The notes beneath the pieces are model-generated. The model saw nothing but the letters and a program-made list of their open reading frames with translations, searched no databases and was not told the origin of the DNA. Below, in pieces: positions 8,956 to 19,090 of a stretch of 64,000 nucleotides of DNA. Source of the DNA: CAYZXL01 sp964482435 (GTDB lineage Bacteria > Auribacterota > JABMQX01). Numbering within the stretch: the first letter of the stretch is position 1; each line of letters opens with the position of its first letter. The stretch covers positions 1 through 64,000 of the forward strand of contig CAYZXL010000003.1 in assembly GCA_964482435.1 (NCBI GenBank), read 5' to 3'. Position numbers and translations under genes: made by a program.

Positions 8956-11900
8956 TTGACCGTGGGCAATCGAGTTTTTGGTCATCCGAAAGAAAACATT
9001 TTCGACAAGGTCACCATCCGAATTGCGTCGCCCGAAGAAATCCATAAATGGTCACGCGGTGAGGTGAAGAACCCGGAGACCATCAACTACCGGACCTTTA
9101 AGCCGGAGAGGGGAGGACTCTTCTGCGAGCGAATTTTCGGTCCCACGAAGGACTGGGAGTGCAGTTGCGGAAAGTACAAGCGAATCAAGTTCAAGGGAGT
9201 GACCTGTGACCGCTGCGGCGTGGAGGTCACGCAGTCGAAGGTTCGCAGGGAAAGGATGGGCCATATCGAACTGGCGGTCCCCGTTGCCCACATATGGTTC
9301 TTCAAGACGACGCCCTCCCGGCTCGGGAACGTGCTTGGTGTGTCCACAAGAACCCTCGAGAGAATTATCTACTACGAGGACTACGTCGTAATTGACCCCG
9401 GCAGCACGCCCCTTGAGAAAAAGCAACTCCTCAGCGAAGCCGAGTACAGACAGAAGATTGAGGAGCATGGAAAAGGCTCCTTCGTGGCCAAAATGGGGGC
9501 GGAGGCTCTCAAAGAGCTGCTTCAGTCGGAGAACCTCGAGGACCTCAGCAAGGACCTCCGCGACAAGATGCAGAAGACCAGGTCCAAGCAGGCTCGCATG
9601 AAGCTCAGCAAGAGACTCAAAATCATCGAGGGATTCCTTAAAGCAAACATCAAGCCGGGATGGGCCATATTGACGTGCGTTCCCGTCATACCGCCGGACC
9701 TTCGTCCTCTGGTTCCTCTCGACGGCGGAAGGTTTGCCACCTCAGACCTGAACGACCTCTACCGACGGGTGATTAACAGGAACAACAGGTTGAAAAACAT
9801 CCTGGAGCTGAAGACTCCCGAGGTCATTATCCGGAACGAAAAACGGATGCTCCAGGAAGCCGTTGATGCCCTCTTCGACAACGGAAGGCACGGTCGCCCC
9901 GTCATGGGGGCGGGAAATCGGCCGCTCAAATCACTCAGCGACCAGCTGAGGGGCAAGCAGGGGCGGTTCCGCCAGAACCTCCTGGGAAAACGCGTTGACT
10001 ACTCGGGGAGGTCCGTCATCGTCATCGGTCCGGAACTGAAGCTGCACCAGTGCGGGCTCCCGAAAAAAATGGCCCTGGAGCTCTTCGAGCCGTTCATCAT
10101 CAAGCGCCTCAAGGAAAAGGAACTGGTCTATACCATTCGCAGCGCCAAGAAGATGATTGAACGAGAATCCAAGGAAGTCTGGGACATCCTCGAGGAGGTC
10201 ACCAAGGGGCACCCTATCCTTCTGAACAGAGCCCCGACGCTCCACCGGCTTGGGATACAAGCTTTCGAGCCAGTCCTCATCGAGGGGAAGGCCATAAAGA
10301 TTCACCCCCTCGTTTGTACGGCTTTCAACGCTGACTTCGACGGCGACCAGATGGCCGTTCACATTCCCCTTTCCATCGAAGCGCAGATGGAAGCGCGCGT
10401 CCTGATGCTCGCTCCAAACAATATTTTCCTTCCGTCCAATGGCAAACCCGTGGCCGCGCCGACGCAGGATATTGCTCTGGGTTGCTACTACCTGACCATC
10501 GCCGGAGACAAGCCAGAGAAAATCTCGAGGCTTTTCGCGGACCCGGACGAAGTCGTCAGAGCACTCGACGAGGGGAAAGTTCACCTGCACGACTGGATTG
10601 TCGTCCGGATGGACGGTCAGAAGCTTGAGACAACGCCCGGCAGGGTCATTTTCAATGAGTCTTTGCCCCCCGAGATAAGGTTCGTCAACGAAGTCATCAC
10701 GAAAAAGGCCATCAGCGACCTCGTTTTGAAATGCTATCGGACCGTCGGCTTGGAAAGGACGGTCAAGCTCCTCGACGATATGAAAGACCTCGGATTTGAC
10801 TATGCGACGAAAGCCGGGTTCTCCATCGGCATTGACGACATGGTGATTCCGCCCGAAAAACAGGAGCTGATAGACAAAGCCCGGAAGGAGGTCGCTCTCG
10901 TCGAACGGGATTACCGGGCGGGGAACCTGACCACAGGTGAAAGGTACAACAAGATTATTGACGTTTGGACCCACACTACCGACAACATTGCCGACGCTCT
11001 TTTCCGCGACCTGAAGTTCACCGCCGCGGAGGAGACGATTAACCCGGTCTTCGCCATGGTGGATTCGGGCGCCAGAGGAAGCCGCCAGCAGATTCGGCAG
11101 CTCGCGGGGATGCGCGGGCTAATGGCGAAGCCTTCCGGGGAAATCATTGAGTCTCCCATCACTGCCAATTTCAAGGAAGGATTGAGCGTGCTGGAGTACT
11201 TCGTCTCCACCCACGGCGCCCGAAAGGGCCTCGCCGACACCGCCCTGAAGACCGCCGACTCCGGATACCTCACCAGAAGGCTCGTTGACGTGGCCCAGGA
11301 CGTCATCATCACCGAGGAGGATTGCGGGACGCTCAACGGCGTCATCGCCCGGGCCATGCAGCAAGCCGGAGACGAAATCATCCCCCTGGGCGAGAGAATC
11401 TTAGGGCGCGTGGCTGCCGACGACATCGTCAACCCCGCAACTAAGGAAGTTTTTGTCCGGGCGGGAGAGGAAATTGACGAGGCCGCCGTGGAGAAGGTTA
11501 AGGAGGTGGATTTGCGCCAGGTGAAGATACGGTCCGTCTTGACCTGCGATTCCAAGGAAGGCGTATGCGCCAGATGCTACGGGCGGAACTTTGCCAACGG
11601 CAAAATGGTTGGCCTTGGCGAGGCTGCCGGGATTATCGCCGCACAGTCAATTGGTGAGCCGGGCACGCAGTTGACAATGAGAACCTTCCACATTGGCGGT
11701 GCGATTCAGCAGATTTTCAAAGAGCCCCAGGTCGCCGCCAAAAGCGATGGCATAGTTAAGTACAGCGGGTTGCGGGCAGTGAAGAACCCCCAGGGGAAAT
11801 CGGTCATCCTCAACAAGAACGGCTTCGTCAGCGTGCTCAATGAGCAGGGCCGCGAAATCGAGCGCTACGGCATCGAACTCGGTTCGATTCTCCAATTTGC

Positions 11901-13026
11901 TGACGGCCAGAAAATTAAGAAAGGGCAGATCATCGCCCGCTGGGACCCCTACAACATGCCGATTCATTCCGAGCACTCCGGCGTGGTGGACTTCCTGGAT
12001 ATTATCGAAGGCGTCACTGTCAAGACGGAGGTTGACGAGTCGCACAAGGCGGAAGGCCTGGAAAGGCTCGTCGTCACAGAGCACAGGGAGGACGTTCACC
12101 CGCAAGTCCTGGTGAAAGACAAGAATACAGGGGATGTTCTCGGCTACTACTCCATCCCCGCAGGAGCCCACATCATCGTCAAGGAGGAGCAGGAGGTCGT
12201 CCCCGGTCAACTTCTGGCAAAAACCCCTCGGAAGATTAGCAAGGTCAAGGACATCACCGGCGGTTTGCCGAGGGTGGCGGAGTTGTTTGAAGCGAGAAGG
12301 CCCAAGGACGCCGCTGAGATTGCAAAGATTGACGGCGCAGTCGAATTTCATGGAATTGAGAAGGGCAAGCGGAAAGTCGTCGTGATAGACGAGGCCTCCG
12401 GAATGGCGGAAAGCCACCTCATCCCGATGGGCAAGCACATCACCGTTTATGAGGGGGCAAGAGTGAGCAAGGGGCAGCAGCTCACCGAAGGACCTGTCAT
12501 TCCCCACGAGATTCTCGAGGTTTGCGGTCCGCGGGAGCTTCAGGAATACCTTCTGAACGAAATTCAGGCGGTTTACCGGCTCCAGGGCGTCGAGATAAAC
12601 GATAAGCACATAGAGATTATCATCCGGCAGATGCTCAAGAAGGTTCGCATCGTCGAGCCGGGCGACACCGGCCTCCTCTACGGAGAGGCTGTGGACAGGA
12701 TCAAGTTCGCTGAGATCAATGCCGAGGCCATGAGGCAAGGCGGAAAGCCAGCGGAGGCTGCTCCTCTTTTCCTGGGAATCACCAAGGCTTCCCTCGGAAC
12801 GGATAGCTTCATCTCCGCTGCTTCTTTCCAGGACACGACTCGCGTCCTCACGGACGCTGCTTCCACGGGGAGAACCGACTTGTTGAAGGGATTCAAGGAA
12901 AACGTGATTATGGGACACATCATCCCCGCCGGAACGGGCTTCCCTCTGTACCGCAGCGTTCTGCCGGTTAAGGAAGTCGCGGAAGTGGAGGAGAAAAGGC
13001 GGGTGGCAACAGGGGCCTCGGAATGA
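8956..13026 (+). CDS. rpoC: DNA-directed RNA polymerase subunit beta'
   Basis: The 1356-residue largest subunit. The N-terminal zinc ribbon uses C69, C71, C84 and C87. The catalytic magnesium loop NADFDGDQ is at about 457-464, and a second zinc site with a CARC pair is near residues 864-880, followed by AAQSIGEPGTQLTMRTFH. AGGAGG (8946-8951) is 4 nt from TTG 8956 and 10 nt from GTG 8962, so either codon may start the protein; the difference is two residues. No large lineage-specific insertion was recognised. Confidence 0.98.
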   Translation: MTVGNRVFGHPKENIFDKVTIRIASPEEIHKWSRGEVKNPETINYRTFKPERGGLFCERIFGPTKDWECSCGKYKRIKFKGVTCDRCGVEVTQSKVRRERMGHIELAVPVAHIWFFKTTPSRLGNVLGVSTRTLERIIYYEDYVVIDPGSTPLEKKQLLSEAEYRQKIEEHGKGSFVAKMGAEALKELLQSENLEDLSKDLRDKMQKTRSKQARMKLSKRLKIIEGFLKANIKPGWAILTCVPVIPPDLRPLVPLDGGRFATSDLNDLYRRVINRNNRLKNILELKTPEVIIRNEKRMLQEAVDALFDNGRHGRPVMGAGNRPLKSLSDQLRGKQGRFRQNLLGKRVDYSGRSVIVIGPELKLHQCGLPKKMALELFEPFIIKRLKEKELVYTIRSAKKMIERESKEVWDILEEVTKGHPILLNRAPTLHRLGIQAFEPVLIEGKAIKIHPLVCTAFNADFDGDQMAVHIPLSIEAQMEARVLMLAPNNIFLPSNGKPVAAPTQDIALGCYYLTIAGDKPEKISRLFADPDEVVRALDEGKVHLHDWIVVRMDGQKLETTPGRVIFNESLPPEIRFVNEVITKKAISDLVLKCYRTVGLERTVKLLDDMKDLGFDYATKAGFSIGIDDMVIPPEKQELIDKARKEVALVERDYRAGNLTTGERYNKIIDVWTHTTDNIADALFRDLKFTAAEETINPVFAMVDSGARGSRQQIRQLAGMRGLMAKPSGEIIESPITANFKEGLSVLEYFVSTHGARKGLADTALKTADSGYLTRRLVDVAQDVIITEEDCGTLNGVIARAMQQAGDEIIPLGERILGRVAADDIVNPATKEVFVRAGEEIDEAAVEKVKEVDLRQVKIRSVLTCDSKEGVCARCYGRNFANGKMVGLGEAAGIIAAQSIGEPGTQLTMRTFHIGGAIQQIFKEPQVAAKSDGIVKYSGLRAVKNPQGKSVILNKNGFVSVLNEQGREIERYGIELGSILQFADGQKIKKGQIIARWDPYNMPIHSEHSGVVDFLDIIEGVTVKTEVDESHKAEGLERLVVTEHREDVHPQVLVKDKNTGDVLGYYSIPAGAHIIVKEEQEVVPGQLLAKTPRKISKVKDITGGLPRVAELFEARRPKDAAEIAKIDGAVEFHGIEKGKRKVVVIDEASGMAESHLIPMGKHITVYEGARVSKGQQLTEGPVIPHEILEVCGPRELQEYLLNEIQAVYRLQGVEINDKHIEIIIRQMLKKVRIVEPGDTGLLYGEAVDRIKFAEINAEAMRQGGKPAEAAPLFLGITKASLGTDSFISAASFQDTTRVLTDAASTGRTDLLKGFKENVIMGHIIPAGTGFPLYRSVLPVKEVAEVEEKRRVATGASE

Positions 13027-13074
13027 CAAAACCGGCGCCCTTGCTATATCCAGTGGCGAAAATGGAGGATCAGG

Positions 13075-13449
13075 ATGCCGACGATAAATCAGTTGGTCCG
13101 AAAAGGGAGGCAAAAGAGAATCCGAAAACAGAAGGCCCCCGCCCTGGAGGGATGCCCTCAGATAAGAGGTGTGTGCCTTCAGGTCAGGACTATGACGCCT
13201 AAAAAGCCTAACTCCGCTCTCCGAAAAATCGCGCGAGTCAGGCTCATGAACGGGCACGAGGTTACCGCTTACATCCCGGGCGTCGGCCATAACCTTCAGG
13301 AGCACTCCATCGTCTTGGTCCGCGGCGGAAGAGTAAAGGATTTGCCGGGGGTGAGGTACCACATCATTCGCGGCACCCTCGACTCCATGGGCGTCGAAGG
13401 CCGGACTCGGAGCCGCTCAAGGTACGGAACCAAAGCGCCCAAAGAGTAA
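13075..13449 (+). CDS. rpsL: Small ribosomal subunit protein uS12
   Basis: A 124-residue decoding-centre protein. It starts MPTINQLVRKGR and contains the streptomycin-relevant loops TPKKPNSALRK and GGRVKDLPGVRYH, both in the usual susceptible form. An upstream GAGGATCAGG serves as ribosome binding site. It opens the str cluster rpsL-rpsG-fusA-tuf. Confidence 0.97.
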   Translation: MPTINQLVRKGRQKRIRKQKAPALEGCPQIRGVCLQVRTMTPKKPNSALRKIARVRLMNGHEVTAYIPGVGHNLQEHSIVLVRGGRVKDLPGVRYHIIRGTLDSMGVEGRTRSRSRYGTKAPKE

Positions 13450-13475
13450 CAGGACGTTCCAGAAAGGTCTTTTTC

Positions 13476-13949
13476 ATGTCGAGAAGGCGAGTCGCAAGGC
13501 GAAAAGAGATAATCTCCGACCCGCGGTACAATAGCAGGTTGGCTGCGAAGTTCATCAACGGCATCATGCTGAAAGGCAAGAAGAGCCTCGCACAGCGTAT
13601 CTTCTACGAGTGCCTGGACATAGTCCGGGAGAAGGTGCCGGACAAAGACGTGATGGAGGTACTGGAAAAGGGCGTCGAGAATGTCAAGCCGCTTCTGGAA
13701 GTCAAATCCAGAAGGATCGGTGGGGCGACCTACCAGGTGCCCATGGAGGTGCGCACCGACAGGCGAACAAGTCTTGCCATACGCTGGCTGACTCGCTTTG
13801 CCCGCGCAAGGAAGGCGGTGCCCATGGCACGTGCCCTGGCGACGGAGCTTCTCGACGCTTACAAGGGTGAAGGTTCCGCCGTCAAGAAAAGAGAAGACAC
13901 CCATAAGATGGCCGAGGCAAACCGTGCCTTCGCTCACTACAGATGGTGA
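13476..13949 (+). CDS. rpsG: Small ribosomal subunit protein uS7
   Basis: A 157-residue primary 16S rRNA-binding protein of the 30S head. It begins MSRRRVARRKEI, and the family signature DPRYNSRLAAKFINGIM is near residue 16. It ends KMAEANRAFAHYRW, the usual bacterial C-terminus. In E. coli S7 regulates the str operon; the 26-nt rpsL-rpsG gap here leaves no room for the E. coli intergenic operator. Confidence 0.97.
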   Translation: MSRRRVARRKEIISDPRYNSRLAAKFINGIMLKGKKSLAQRIFYECLDIVREKVPDKDVMEVLEKGVENVKPLLEVKSRRIGGATYQVPMEVRTDRRTSLAIRWLTRFARARKAVPMARALATELLDAYKGEGSAVKKREDTHKMAEANRAFAHYRW

Positions 13950-14012
13950 TGATGTGCCGACAGCGCAACGCAAAGAAGATATGCCGGACGTCGTTGGCTG
14001 CGAGAGTGCGAT

Positions 14013-16115
14013 ATGACAGTTAACGTTATCGAAACTGCCGGGAGCAACGTCTTGGAAAAGGACCTCTCTCTCCAGAAAACCCGCAATATCGGGCTGATGG
14101 CTCACATTGATGCGGGCAAGACTACCGCAACCGAGAGAATCCTTTTCTACACCGGCAAACTATACAAACTCGGCGAAGTCCACGAAGGCACCGCCGCGAT
14201 GGACTGGATGGAACAGGAGAAGGAGAGAGGAATTACCATCACCTCTGCCGCGACGACCTGTTATTGGAAGGAGCACAGAATCAACATTATTGACACCCCT
14301 GGACATGTGGATTTCACCGCCGAGGTGGAGAGATGCCTTCGCGTTCTCGACGGGGTGATAGCGGTCTTCTGCGGCGTTGGCGGCGTTGAACCACAGTCGG
14401 AGACTGTCTGGCGCCAGGCCGACAAGTACGGCGTCCCCAGGGTGGCGTTCGTCAATAAGATGGACCGGCGCGGCTCAGATTTCCACGCCGCCATCGAGCA
14501 GATGCGCAGCAAGTTGCAGGCAAACGCCGTTGCTATTCAATTGCCCCTCGGATTCGAGGAAACCTTTTCCGGCAATATTGATCTCGTCGGAATGAGGATA
14601 AGGGTTTACCACGAGGACGACCTCGGAGCGACCTTTGACCTCGGGGAGATTCCTCCCGAGCGCTTCGAGGAAGCGGAGCACTACCGCGAGCTTCTGCTCG
14701 AGCACCTCTCGGAAGAAGACGAAGAGTTCATGGAGAAGTACGTCGGGGGAGTTGTTACGGAGGAGGACATCCACGCGGCAATCCGCCGCCTGACCATCGC
14801 CAACAAATTCGTCCCGGTCCTGTGCGGAGCCGCCTTTAAGAACAAAGGAATACAGCATTTGATTGACGCCGTCGTGAATTATCTCCCTTCACCCCTCGAT
14901 GTCCCCCCCGTGAAAGGAGAGCATCCCAGAACGGGCGCCACGCTGACCCGCAAGCCTGACCAGCGCGACCACTTTTGCGCCCTGGCGTTCAAAATCATGA
15001 GCGACCCGTTTGTGGGCAGATTATCGTATCTGCGGGTCTATTCTGGAATGCTGAGGAAAGGGAAGTACGTTTACAACACCTCCGCCGGGAAAAGAGAGCG
15101 GGCCATGCGCCTCCTTCTGATGCACGCCAACCACAGCGAGGATGTGGACACCGCTTCCGCGGGTGACATCGTGGCGGCCGTCGGTCTGAAGGAGACCATG
15201 ACCGGCGATACGCTTTGCGATGAACGGCACCCCATCGTCCTGGAACGAGTTCGGTTCCCTGAGCCGGTCATTTCCATGGCTATCGAGCCGAAAACCAAGG
15301 CCGACCGCGAGAAGCTGAGGACAACCTTGATTCAGCTTTCCCAGGAGGACCCCACCTTCAAAACGAAGGTGGACCCCGAGACAGGCCAAACCATCATCTC
15401 CGGAATGGGCGAGCTTCATCTGGAGATTCTGAAGGAGCGAATGATTCGCGACTTCAATCTTGGCGCGAACGTCGGAAAGCCCCAGGTTGCCTATCGGGAG
15501 ACAATTCTCGAGGCGGCGATGGGAGAGGGGAAGTTCATCAAGCAGACCGGAGGGCACGGCCAGTATGGGCATGTCGTCGTGTCCCTGGAGCCCGCCCCAA
15601 GGGGGCACGGCTTGACCATATCGAATGAGGTCAAAGAAGGGAGAATCCCGCACCAATACATATCGGCGGTCGAGGACGGAATCAGAGATTGCGTGACCAG
15701 CGGCCCGCTCGGGGGCTATCCGATGGTGGACCTGAAAGTGAAAATCCTCGACGGGTCCTTCCACGAGGTGGACTCGTCCGACTATGCGTTCGAAAGGGCT
15801 GCTTCCATGGCTGTGAGGGATGCTGCCAGGAAAGCATCGGCAACCCTTCTCGAGCCCATCATGAAAGTCGAAGTCACCACGCCGGAAGAGTGCGTCGGCG
15901 ACATAATAGCCGACATCAACGCCCGAAGGGGCAAGGTCAAAAAGCTGGAAACGAAGTTGCACACACAGGTCGTTGACGCAGAAGTTCCCCTCGCGGAGAT
16001 GTTTGAGTATTCCACCACAATGAGGTCACTGACCAAAGGGAGGGCAAGTTATTCCATGGAGCCCCTCCATTTCGATGTCGTCCCGGATGAGATACAGAAA
16101 AAGCTGCTCGAGTGA
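14013..16115 (+). CDS. fusA: Elongation factor G
   Basis: A 700-residue translocase GTPase. The G domain has AHIDAGKTT (30-38), DTPGHVDF and NKMDR, followed by domains II-V; domain IV contains GGHGQYGHV. It starts at ATG 14013, 63 nt after rpsG. The N-terminus is about 20 residues longer than in many EF-G proteins before the conserved KTRNIGLMAHID. It lies in the canonical str position before tuf. Confidence 0.97.
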   Translation: MTVNVIETAGSNVLEKDLSLQKTRNIGLMAHIDAGKTTATERILFYTGKLYKLGEVHEGTAAMDWMEQEKERGITITSAATTCYWKEHRINIIDTPGHVDFTAEVERCLRVLDGVIAVFCGVGGVEPQSETVWRQADKYGVPRVAFVNKMDRRGSDFHAAIEQMRSKLQANAVAIQLPLGFEETFSGNIDLVGMRIRVYHEDDLGATFDLGEIPPERFEEAEHYRELLLEHLSEEDEEFMEKYVGGVVTEEDIHAAIRRLTIANKFVPVLCGAAFKNKGIQHLIDAVVNYLPSPLDVPPVKGEHPRTGATLTRKPDQRDHFCALAFKIMSDPFVGRLSYLRVYSGMLRKGKYVYNTSAGKRERAMRLLLMHANHSEDVDTASAGDIVAAVGLKETMTGDTLCDERHPIVLERVRFPEPVISMAIEPKTKADREKLRTTLIQLSQEDPTFKTKVDPETGQTIISGMGELHLEILKERMIRDFNLGANVGKPQVAYRETILEAAMGEGKFIKQTGGHGQYGHVVVSLEPAPRGHGLTISNEVKEGRIPHQYISAVEDGIRDCVTSGPLGGYPMVDLKVKILDGSFHEVDSSDYAFERAASMAVRDAARKASATLLEPIMKVEVTTPEECVGDIIADINARRGKVKKLETKLHTQVVDAEVPLAEMFEYSTTMRSLTKGRASYSMEPLHFDVVPDEIQKKLLE

Positions 16116-16136
16116 GCAAGAGTCAATGACTTTCTG

Positions 16137-17349
16137 AAAGAGAGGTTGGAATCATGGCGAAGGCGAAGTTTGAGAGGACAAAGCCGCACGTGAACGTGGG
16201 GACGATCGGGCACGTTGACCACGGGAAGACAACCCTTGTGGCGGCGATGACGAAGATATTGTCGAAATACAATCTTGCGAAAGAAAGGACCTTTGATTCG
16301 ATAGATAACGCTCCGGAGGAGAAGGAGCGGGGGATAACAATCGCGGTATCGCACATCGAGTACGAGACGCCCAAGCGACATTACGCCCACATTGACTGTC
16401 CGGGGCACGCCGACTACATCAAGAACATGATAACGGGAGCAGCGCAGATGGACGGGGCAATAGTTGTAGTATCTGCGGCGGACGGTCCGATGCCACAGAC
16501 GAGGGAGCACATCCTATTGGCGAGGCAGGTGGAAGTTCCTGCGATAGTTGTGTTTTTGAACAAGACCGACCTTCTGGACGATCCCGAGCTTTTGGAGCTT
16601 GTGGAGTTAGAGATGAGAGACCTTCTCAACCAGTACAAGTTTCCCGGGGATGAGATTCCGATAATCTCGGGGAGCGCCTTGAAGGCAGGCGAATGCGGGT
16701 GCGGGAAGAGGGAGTGCCAGTGGTGCGGGCCATTGTGGAAACTGATGGACGCGGTGGACGATTATATCCAGACGCCGAAGAGAGAAGTTGAGCTGCCGTT
16801 TCTGATGTCAATAGAGGACATATTCAGCATCATGGGGCGAGGGACGGTGGCGACCGGACGAGTCGAGAGGGGGAAGGTAAAGGTAGGAGAGGACGTTGAG
16901 ATAGTCGGATTGGGAGAGACGCTCAAGACAGTGGCGACTGGCGTTGAGATGTTCAACAAGACACTCGACGAAGGAGTCGCCGGAGACAACATAGGAGTGC
17001 TTCTGAGAGGGATAGAGAAAGAGCAGGTGGAAAGAGGAAAAGTGCTTGCTGCCCCCGGAAGCATCACCCCCCACACGAAGTTCCGAGCAGAGGTTTACGT
17101 TTTGAGTAAGGAAGAAGGGGGAAGACATACGCCATTCTTCACCGGGTACAGACCTCAGTTCTACTTCCGGACTACGGATGTTACCGGGACAGTCAACCTC
17201 GACGAAGGGGTGGAGATGGTAATGCCGGGAGATAACGTGAACTTGACTATAGAGCTTATCTCCCCCATAGCGATGGAGAAGACGCTGCGGTTCGCCATCC
17301 GGGAGGGTGGCAAAACCGTAGGCGCAGGAACCGTCACCGAAATTATCCA
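16137..17349 (+). repeat. 1213-bp direct repeat, tuf copy 2
   Basis: This is the partner of 279-1491, in the same orientation and about 15.9 kb away. No mismatch was seen by eye within the block, while flanking sequence is unrelated from the first base outside it. Confidence 0.85.
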
Positions 17350-17353
17350 ATAA
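16154..17353 (+). CDS. tuf: Elongation factor Tu, copy 2
   Basis: This 399-residue protein is identical in sequence to the copy at 296, including the C181/C183/C188/C191 insertion. It sits in the classical fusA-tuf-rpsJ position, making it the str-operon copy, while the first copy is tRNA-linked. Its ribosome binding site and 5' 17 nt are shared with copy 1; only the last codon and stop differ (CAA TAA). It lies 38 nt after fusA and 22 nt before rpsJ. Confidence 0.98.
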   Translation: MAKAKFERTKPHVNVGTIGHVDHGKTTLVAAMTKILSKYNLAKERTFDSIDNAPEEKERGITIAVSHIEYETPKRHYAHIDCPGHADYIKNMITGAAQMDGAIVVVSAADGPMPQTREHILLARQVEVPAIVVFLNKTDLLDDPELLELVELEMRDLLNQYKFPGDEIPIISGSALKAGECGCGKRECQWCGPLWKLMDAVDDYIQTPKREVELPFLMSIEDIFSIMGRGTVATGRVERGKVKVGEDVEIVGLGETLKTVATGVEMFNKTLDEGVAGDNIGVLLRGIEKEQVERGKVLAAPGSITPHTKFRAEVYVLSKEEGGRHTPFFTGYRPQFYFRTTDVTGTVNLDEGVEMVMPGDNVNLTIELISPIAMEKTLRFAIREGGKTVGAGTVTEIIQ

Positions 17354-17375
17354 GCAGCGTAGAAAGCTACTCCTA

Positions 17376-17690
17376 ATGGCAGTGGAAGGGCAGAGAATTC
17401 GCATACGGTTGAAGGCGTTCGACCACCGCCTTCTGGACCAGTCGGTCGCAGAAATCGTTGACACGGCCAAGCGGACCGGAGCTACGGTGGTCGGGCCGAT
17501 TCCTCTCCCAACGAAGATGGAGAGGTTCACGGTCCTGCGGTCGCCCCACGTGGATAAGAAGTCAAGGGAGCAGTTTGAAATCCGGACACACAAAAGACTT
17601 CTGGACATTGTGAACCCGACTTCCCGGACGATTGACGAGCTGAAGAAGTTGAACCTTTCAGCGGGAGTGGACATCAAAATCCGCGTTTGA
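17376..17690 (+). CDS. rpsJ: Small ribosomal subunit protein uS10 (NusE)
   Basis: A 104-residue protein of the 30S head that is also the antitermination factor NusE, partner of NusG. Signature features are IRIRLKAFDHRLLDQS and PLPTKMERFTVLRSPHVDKKSREQFE. It is the first gene of the S10 operon, here continuous with the str cluster. Confidence 0.97.
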   Translation: MAVEGQRIRIRLKAFDHRLLDQSVAEIVDTAKRTGATVVGPIPLPTKMERFTVLRSPHVDKKSREQFEIRTHKRLLDIVNPTSRTIDELKKLNLSAGVDIKIRV

Positions 17691-17794
17691 AAGGACGTTT
17701 CAAGAGGTTTCCCTTTCAGGACCTTCTGGGGAGAGCTCGGCGGAAAGCTGCCGCAAGGCGAACGTACAAAGAACCCCTCGCGGGAGACACAGCA

Positions 17795-18442
17795 GTGGTT
17801 GAGGGTTTGTTAGCAAGAAAACTCGGAATGGTGCAACTCTTCGATAAAGAAGGAAAGATTGTGGCTGGCACAATCATGGAAACCGGCCCCTGCACCGTGG
17901 TTCAGCTCAAGGACGATGAGTCCGGGAATTGCAGAGCGGTGCAGTTAGGCTTTCAGGATGTAAAAGAAAAGAAGCTCAAGAAGCCCGTTGCCGGGCACTT
18001 CCGAAAAAGGGGAGTGCTACCGAAGAAGTATTTGAAGGACGTCAGAATTGACCCGGGGGACGAATACAAGGTCGGACAGGAGATTCGGGCAGACGTTTTC
18101 TCGGTGGGACAGAGGGTTGACGTAACCGGGATATCCAAAGGGAAAGGCTTCGCCGGCGTGGTGAGACGATGGCACATGGCCGGCGGCCCCGCCAGCCATG
18201 GCTCCATGTCCCACCGCCGCGTTGGGTCCGTCGGCTCAAACACGTGGCCCGGTCGGGTGTTCCGAGGAAAAAGGATGCCGGGTCACGCCGGGAACCGGCG
18301 AGTCACGGCTCTGAACCTTGAGGTGTTGCTGGTTCGTCCGGAGGACAACCTCATTCTTGTGAGGGGTGCCGTGCCGGGACCGGAAAAGGGAATTGTATTC
18401 GTTCACAGGTCTGTGAAGAAGAAGGTGAAGAAAGCTCAGTGA
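17795..18442 (+). CDS. rplC: Large ribosomal subunit protein uL3
   Basis: A 215-residue early assembly protein near the peptidyl-transferase centre. The GTG at 17795 with GGGAG at 17782-17786 gives the family N-terminus VEGLLARKLGM, so I prefer it over an in-frame TTG at 17687 that would add 36 basic residues and overlap rpsJ. The C-terminal part has HGSMSHRRVGSVG and GHAGNRRVT. If the extension were real it would be unusual. Its stop codon overlaps the rplD start (GTGA). Confidence 0.94.
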   Translation: MVEGLLARKLGMVQLFDKEGKIVAGTIMETGPCTVVQLKDDESGNCRAVQLGFQDVKEKKLKKPVAGHFRKRGVLPKKYLKDVRIDPGDEYKVGQEIRADVFSVGQRVDVTGISKGKGFAGVVRRWHMAGGPASHGSMSHRRVGSVGSNTWPGRVFRGKRMPGHAGNRRVTALNLEVLLVRPEDNLILVRGAVPGPEKGIVFVHRSVKKKVKKAQ

Positions 18443-19080
18443 GGACCAGTCCCGAAAAGAAAACCACGGTGAAGCTTTTCAACTCCGCCGGTCAGGTCGT
18501 GGCGGAACTGGGAGTAAAGCAGTCTATCGCCGAGGCACGAATTAACCAGCAGGCGGTGCACGACTACGTTGTGCAGCTTCAGAACGCCCAGCGGTCCTGG
18601 ACCGCCTCAACCAAGACCCGCGGCGAAGTCAAAGCATCGGGAAAGAAGCCCTGGCGCCAGAAAGGCACCGGGCGCGCGAGAGCCGGCAGCCTTGCGTCTC
18701 CTTTGTTCAGGGGCGGGGGCGTCGCGTTTGGGCCGAAACCGAAGGTGGTGGTGAACCGCTTCCCGAAGAGGATGAAGCGCCTGGTTTTCGACTATGCTCT
18801 CGGGGAGAAAATCCGGCACAGCCGCCTCCTGATTCTGGATGAGATTCGGTTCGATTCCCCTAAGACCAAAACCATGGTCCAGACCATTAAGGGCCTGAAT
18901 GCGTCCGGCAGCGTTTTGCTCGTTTCCGACAAGAGCGATAGGAACGCTTTGCTTTCAGCCCGCAACATACCGTACCTGACCTATCGGTCGGTAGGTGACG
19001 TGAGCGCTTACGACATTCTCAGTCATGACTATATGCTGGTGACCAAGGCGGGCTTTGACTCGATGCAGCTGGGCGAGTAG
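18439..19080 (+). CDS. rplD: Large ribosomal subunit protein uL4
   Basis: A 213-residue protein whose extended loop (KPWRQKGTGRARAGS and following) lines the peptide exit tunnel. The start is GTG 18439, overlapping the rplC stop by 4 nt. The C-terminus contains YDILSHDYMLVTKAG, as expected. L4 represses the S10 operon in some proteobacteria; no leader of that type is seen here. Confidence 0.96.
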   Translation: MRTSPEKKTTVKLFNSAGQVVAELGVKQSIAEARINQQAVHDYVVQLQNAQRSWTASTKTRGEVKASGKKPWRQKGTGRARAGSLASPLFRGGGVAFGPKPKVVVNRFPKRMKRLVFDYALGEKIRHSRLLILDEIRFDSPKTKTMVQTIKGLNASGSVLLVSDKSDRNALLSARNIPYLTYRSVGDVSAYDILSHDYMLVTKAGFDSMQLGE

Positions 19081-19090
19081 GAGCTTCTTG

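Noticed and set aside
11647..13362. 571-codon open frame antisense to rpoC
   Set aside because: Shadow of the GC-rich coding sequence; no ribosome binding site and no recognisable protein.
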